NCBI RefSeq assembly: GCF_009728145.1
Contig: NZ_WOCA01000002.1
Location: 186,001 to 250,000, forward strand
From: Ornithinibacillus caprae
GTDB lineage: Bacteria > Bacillota > Bacilli > Bacillales > Amphibacillaceae
Direction of reading: 5' to 3'
DNA: 64,000 bases
A program made the position numbers and the translations under genes. How positions within the stretch are numbered: the first letter of the stretch is position 1; the number at the start of each line of letters is the position of its first letter. This document shows, piece after piece, positions 60,626 through 64,000 of this stretch. The notes under the pieces were generated by a model, which made no database searches, had not been told where the DNA came from, and saw only the letters and a program-made list of their open reading frames with translations.

Positions 60626-60672
60626 GTCGGTGCCTCTGTCGGTGCCTGTCACTCCTCGAATTTTGTCGAATT
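60626..60672. repeat. GTCGGTGCCTGTC repeat copy
   Basis: Two tandem GTCGGTGCCT elements followed by GTCACTCCTCGAATTTTGTCGAA repeat the 3' arm and tail of the hairpin at 12109-12165. The 5' arm is missing here, so the copy is a half element. Confidence 0.8.
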
Positions 60673-60677
60673 ATGAC

Positions 60678-60708
60678 CACCTTAGCGGATTGCTGAGGTG
60701 TTTTTTTC
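60678..60708 (+). terminator. Intrinsic terminator of the sugar ABC operon
   Basis: CACCTTAGC (60678-60686) pairs with GCTGAGGTG (60692-60700), followed by seven T residues. The 218 bases to the next gene are AT-rich with a probable promoter and no other feature. Confidence 0.92.
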
Positions 60709-60926
60709 TTCTCATATATTTATCATTCGGACTGTTTGTAATAAATTTGTAAGATAATGCATTGTTATTGTTATTGAATAACTAGTAGAATGATACTACA
60801 ATGTAACTTAGTCAGTAGTTCAAAAGACTTATTCGGAAACAAAACCTTTTTCATATATTTGAAACTATTCATTTTCATTCTGACTCTAAGTTTATCTACT
60901 AATCTAACGAAAAGGTGGGAATCCCA

Positions 60927-61964
60927 ATGGAGGAAATGATCGCATCAAAAGAGAAAACATTAACACAGGTAACGATGCTCCTCCAAAACATCCTATACCT
61001 TTTCGTAGTTATTTACTATTGGGGAGACGCTAATGCATGGTGGTTAAGCATTATTTTTGTGCTGCTCATGGGCTTTAATGTGCTTGCGATGAAATATTTG
61101 CAATCCAAACGATATATTCTGTTAACTGCCATCATCCAATTAGTTGCAGCTTTTTTAATCATATATTTTTCCGGAAACACGGAAAGTCCATTTTTTCCAG
61201 TTTATTATTTACCGGTGATAACTTCTGTAGCTTTGATTACGAAGCCTGAACAGCCGAAGGATATATTCATCACCACTATTTTAGCTTCTATCCTATCATT
61301 TATTAGTACACTATTAATGAATCAAACTATTTTTCTAGACTGGATGAGAGTAGGAGTATATTCAGTTAGTTATGTAGCTTTAGGATATGGAGTAATGTTC
61401 TACCAATACCGTCTTGAGCAAAGCATAAAGAATGCAAAGATCGATTTTTTAACGGAATCTTTTAATAGAAAGACCGGAGAAGCGTTGCTAGTAGAAGGCA
61501 TCGACCATGCTAGGGAAAAGGGGACTCCAGTTAGCATTGCATTTTGCGACTTGGATAAGTTTAAAGTATTAAATGATACGTACGGCCATCTGTGTGGGGA
61601 TATGATTTTAAAACAAGTTGCAGCAATGTTTAATGAGAACATTCCAGAGGACTCCCAGGTAGTTCGCTGGGGTGGAGAAGAATTTATGCTAATTTTTCCA
61701 AATAAAACAGAAGTAGAGGCAGTACAAATAATGGAAAACATACGGAAGAAAATAGAGTCTCATTCGTTCTATTATATGGATCAAAAGCTTTCCGTAACCA
61801 TTAGTGGTGGAGTTGTAGAAGTAGACCGGGGATCAGACGACATGTTAGATGCTATTAGTAAAGCGGATCGCTGCTTATATGAAGCCAAGGCATTTGGTCG
61901 AAATAAAATATTAGCTGGAGGCTGCAATTTGGGGTCTGACCCCAAATTGCGGCCCACCAAATGA
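60927..61964 (+). CDS. Membrane GGDEF protein, diguanylate cyclase
   Basis: A 345-residue protein starting at the ATG at 60927 behind AAGGTGGG. Five or six membrane helices (about residues 15-165) precede a GGDEF domain whose motif reads RWGGEEF; the I-site position is EDSQ rather than RxxD. Substrate and metal residues (FCDLDKFKVLNDTYGHLCGD) are intact. The last residues (about GGCNLGSDPKLRPTK) are encoded by an inverted repeat and differ from normal GGDEF ends, which stop near GRNKI. It is monocistronic. Confidence 0.9.
   Translation: MEEMIASKEKTLTQVTMLLQNILYLFVVIYYWGDANAWWLSIIFVLLMGFNVLAMKYLQSKRYILLTAIIQLVAAFLIIYFSGNTESPFFPVYYLPVITSVALITKPEQPKDIFITTILASILSFISTLLMNQTIFLDWMRVGVYSVSYVALGYGVMFYQYRLEQSIKNAKIDFLTESFNRKTGEALLVEGIDHAREKGTPVSIAFCDLDKFKVLNDTYGHLCGDMILKQVAAMFNENIPEDSQVVRWGGEEFMLIFPNKTEVEAVQIMENIRKKIESHSFYYMDQKLSVTISGGVVEVDRGSDDMLDAISKADRCLYEAKAFGRNKILAGGCNLGSDPKLRPTK
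61924..61950. repeat. 11-bp perfect inverted repeat overlapping the GGDEF C-terminus
   Basis: GCAATTTGGGG and CCCCAAATTGC flank a TCTGA loop; the interior GGGGTCTGACCCC resembles the dispersed GTCAGACC-type repeats. It is translated as the C-terminal tail of the GGDEF protein. Confidence 0.9.
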
Positions 61965-61972
61965 CAAACCTA

Positions 61973-62007
61973 AAAAAACGGGATCGCACTAGGCGAGCCC
62001 GTTTCTT
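61973..62007. terminator. Bidirectional terminator between convergent genes
   Basis: AAACGGG and CCCGTTT flank ATCGCACTAGGCGAG, with A-rich sequence on one side and CTTTT on the other. Confidence 0.8.
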
Positions 62008-62014
62008 TTCTGGT

Positions 62015-62473
62015 TCATCCTTCCAACCCTTGCTTACTCGGAATTGCCTTCGTTTCCGTTTCATTCCGTACAAAATGTCCAGAGCCTAACCAAGCTGCCA
62101 TCGCAAAGATTAAATAAATGGCTTGAGTAGCGTATGCCCCCTGTAAAAACACTTGTAACCCCATTCCTAATCCAAGTGCGGGAATAACTAGTAGAAATGT
62201 ACGAAATATCCGTTCAAAGCCTTTATGTGGCGGAAGTGGCCATAGGCGTGAAAAGAAAATACCTAATGCTACACCTAGACCAGATACAACAAAAAGCTGC
62301 AGAAGTACATTTGGTGTCGGAAAGGGCCATTCCATGATGTAATGCCCAATGAGGTAAAATACCTCTAAAAACAGCGTAATCCCGATCACTTTACGAAAAG
62401 CGTTTATATTCATCCACGGGTGTGCCAAGTAGAGTAACACTACGCCAATTCCTAATAATATTGTCCAAATCAT
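62015..62473 (-). CDS. Hypothetical membrane protein downstream of a symporter
   Basis: A 152-residue protein with four or five helices (MIWTILLGIGVVLLYLAH, ALGLGMGLQVFLQG). It is not recognised as a named family. The ATG at 62473 follows GGAAAGGAGAC. It lies 50 bases after the sodium:solute symporter gene on the same strand, so it may be co-expressed with it. The charged tail ends in KQGLEG. Confidence 0.65.
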   Translation of the reverse strand: MIWTILLGIGVVLLYLAHPWMNINAFRKVIGITLFLEVFYLIGHYIMEWPFPTPNVLLQLFVVSGLGVALGIFFSRLWPLPPHKGFERIFRTFLLVIPALGLGMGLQVFLQGAYATQAIYLIFAMAAWLGSGHFVRNETETKAIPSKQGLEG

Positions 62474-62522
62474 GATTTGTCTCCTTTCCAACAACCTTCA
62501 TTTTTACGACTCATCTAAACGT

Positions 62523-64000
62523 CTAGTCTTCTTTCGTAGCTGCGATTTCACCTTTATCATCCACCTCAGGTGCGCGCACATTTTCAATTAGCTGCTGAAT
62601 TTCAACTGGTGGTGCTTGTGTATTTCGTGAAACGATGAAACTGACGATGAAATTCAGTATCATACCAACTATCCCAACACCTTGGGCATTGATTCCAAAG
62701 AAGTTTTCTATAATCGGTCCATCTGTTCCGAATATGGATTCGGATAGAATGAGCCCGATCATGACTAAGGTAAAGGTCAATCCAGTTAAAATACCGGCAA
62801 TCGCACCTTCTTTATTCATCCGCTTATCAAATATCCCTGTCAAAATAACTGGGAATAAGCTTGCAGCACCTAAACCAAATGCTAGTGCTACCACTTCTCC
62901 AGCAAACCCGGGTGGATTGATCCCAACATAAGCAGCGATTAACAAGGCAACAAATAGGGTCATTCTACCAACACGGAGACGCTGTTTTTCTGATGCCTCT
63001 TTATTAAAAATTCGATAGTAAATATCATGGGATACCGCACTAGTCATGGTAATCAATAGCCCAGAGGCTGTTGAAAGGGCAGCGGCCAACCCACCAGCAG
63101 CAACTAGAGCAATAACAAACGGTGCTAGGTTTGCCACTTCAGGAGTGGACAGTACGATGATATCTCCATCAATCACGACTTCATTATTTTCACCACTCGT
63201 AAAGTTAATTTCTCCATCCCCATTTAAATCATTAAATTGTAATAACCCTGTTGTTTCCCATTTATTAACCCATTCAATGTCTTGAACTTCTTCAAGTGGT
63301 TTATCTGCAATGGTATTGATTAGATTATACTTTGCAAACGCGCCAACAGCAGGTGCAGTTAGATAGAGCAATGCAATAAATACGATTGCCCAAACCGCGG
63401 ACCATCTAGCAGAACGAACACTCTTAACTGTATAGAATCGGACGATTACATGTGGTAATCCTGCAGTTCCTGCCATTAAGGCTAAGGTGATCATAAATAC
63501 ATTGAGTAACGATAAATCGGTAAACGGTGCCATGTATTCTGTCATCCCTAGGTCAACTTGAATTTGACCAAGACGATCCACAATATCACTTCCCGTTATA
63601 GCAAGCTGTGGAATTGGATTTCCTGTCAGCTGAAAGGATATTGCAAATGCTGGAATAAGAAAGGCTAGGATGATAACAAAGTATTGAATGGCTTGTGTCC
63701 ACGTTACCCCTTTCATTCCACCAAGAAGTGAAAAGAATCCAACAATAGCCATTCCGATTAAAACACCGACAATAATATCCACCTGCAAATAGCGACTAAA
63801 TACGATTCCCACTCCACGCATTTGACCGGAAATATAGGTTAAAGAAATAAAGATTGTTGCAATGGCGGCTACGGCACGAGCGTTATTGGAGTAAAACCGA
63901 TCTCCGATAAAATCTGGCACGGTAAATTTTCCAAACTTACGTAAATACGGTGCTAGTAATAAGGCAAGTAGAACATATCCACCAGTCCATCCCATTAAAT
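62523..64000 (-). CDS. Sodium:solute symporter, cation/acetate symporter-like (partial, 5' end missing)
   Basis: At least 490 residues of an SSS-family transporter; the N-terminus lies beyond position 64000 because the reading frame is open to the end. Conserved text includes RKFGKFTVPDFIGDRFYS, GGMKGVTWTQAIQYFVIILAF, TAGLPHVIVRFYTVKSVRSAR and LAFGLGAASLFPVILTGIFDKRMNKEGAIAGILTG, typical of ActP/VC_2705-like acetate or monocarboxylate symporters. An extracellular loop contains an EF-hand-like segment, DLNGDGEINF. The downstream gene is a small membrane protein. Substrate is not proven. Confidence 0.87.
   Translation of the reverse strand, partial: LMGWTGGYVLLALLLAPYLRKFGKFTVPDFIGDRFYSNNARAVAAIATIFISLTYISGQMRGVGIVFSRYLQVDIIVGVLIGMAIVGFFSLLGGMKGVTWTQAIQYFVIILAFLIPAFAISFQLTGNPIPQLAITGSDIVDRLGQIQVDLGMTEYMAPFTDLSLLNVFMITLALMAGTAGLPHVIVRFYTVKSVRSARWSAVWAIVFIALLYLTAPAVGAFAKYNLINTIADKPLEEVQDIEWVNKWETTGLLQFNDLNGDGEINFTSGENNEVVIDGDIIVLSTPEVANLAPFVIALVAAGGLAAALSTASGLLITMTSAVSHDIYYRIFNKEASEKQRLRVGRMTLFVALLIAAYVGINPPGFAGEVVALAFGLGAASLFPVILTGIFDKRMNKEGAIAGILTGLTFTLVMIGLILSESIFGTDGPIIENFFGINAQGVGIVGMILNFIVSFIVSRNTQAPPVEIQQLIENVRAPEVDDKGEIAATKED

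Overview
The window looks like chromosomal DNA of a low-GC Gram-positive bacterium of the Bacillaceae type. The signs are strong AGGAGG-like ribosome binding sites, frequent GTG and TTG starts, sigma-A promoters, LPxTG wall anchors, lipobox lipoproteins, and T-box-free riboswitch control (cobalamin, TPP and c-di-GMP elements are all present). No rRNA, tRNA, phage, complete insertion sequence or CRISPR array was seen.

Layout. 1-2919 (minus): serine dehydratase subunits, a PTS-EIIC-like permease and a YheO-type regulator. 3172-4014: an aldo/keto reductase. 4101-4785: thirteen 52-bp tandem repeats of exact period. 4866-11329: a cobalamin-riboswitch operon encoding a wall-anchored protein built from the same two fold types as human intrinsic factor/transcobalamin, a DUF4430 lipoprotein and a complete ECF transporter. 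11561-12100: a small sigma factor. 12370-15000: nitrilase, betaine-type binding protein and class II aldolase. 15278-18472 (minus): GGDEF protein, HD-GYP protein, a 21-residue Trp/Cys-rich micropeptide gene and a PqqD-M50 membrane protease, which together look like an undescribed peptide maturation or signalling module. 18853-30790: a GntR-controlled catabolic operon with opine/D-amino-acid dehydrogenase-like subunits, an M20 peptidase, a dipeptide-type ABC importer, a second DAO-family oxidase and an FAH-family hydrolase. 30910-31925: an LrgA/LrgB-like pair. 33138-38583: two large surface or secreted proteins (5'-nucleotidase with LPxTG anchor; lamin-tail/FN3 protein). 39084-40056: a frameshifted NERD-domain gene. 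40371-42347: a 2-oxo acid/acetoin dehydrogenase E1 pair. 42460-46707: TPP riboswitch and tenI-thiO-thiS-thiG-thiF, with a structured non-coding insert between tenI and thiO. 46739-49993 (minus): YkuK-like protein and an M14 carboxypeptidase. 50656-51424 (minus): a c-di-GMP-I riboswitch driving a CheY-like protein and a YvyF-like zinc-ribbon protein. 51720-60605: a LacI-controlled sugar (probably polyol or inositol-type) regulon with two isomerase-like and two Gfo/Idh/MocA proteins and an Rbs-type ABC transporter. 60927-64000: a GGDEF protein, a small membrane protein and a sodium:solute symporter cut by the window end.

Two themes link the regions. Cyclic di-GMP appears repeatedly: two GGDEF proteins, one HD-GYP protein and one c-di-GMP riboswitch. 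A dispersed family of short palindromic intergenic repeats (core GGGGTCAGGTCC / GGACCTGACCCC with GTCCC flanks) occurs at about nine places, sometimes as tandem arrays, sometimes serving as terminator-like hairpins.
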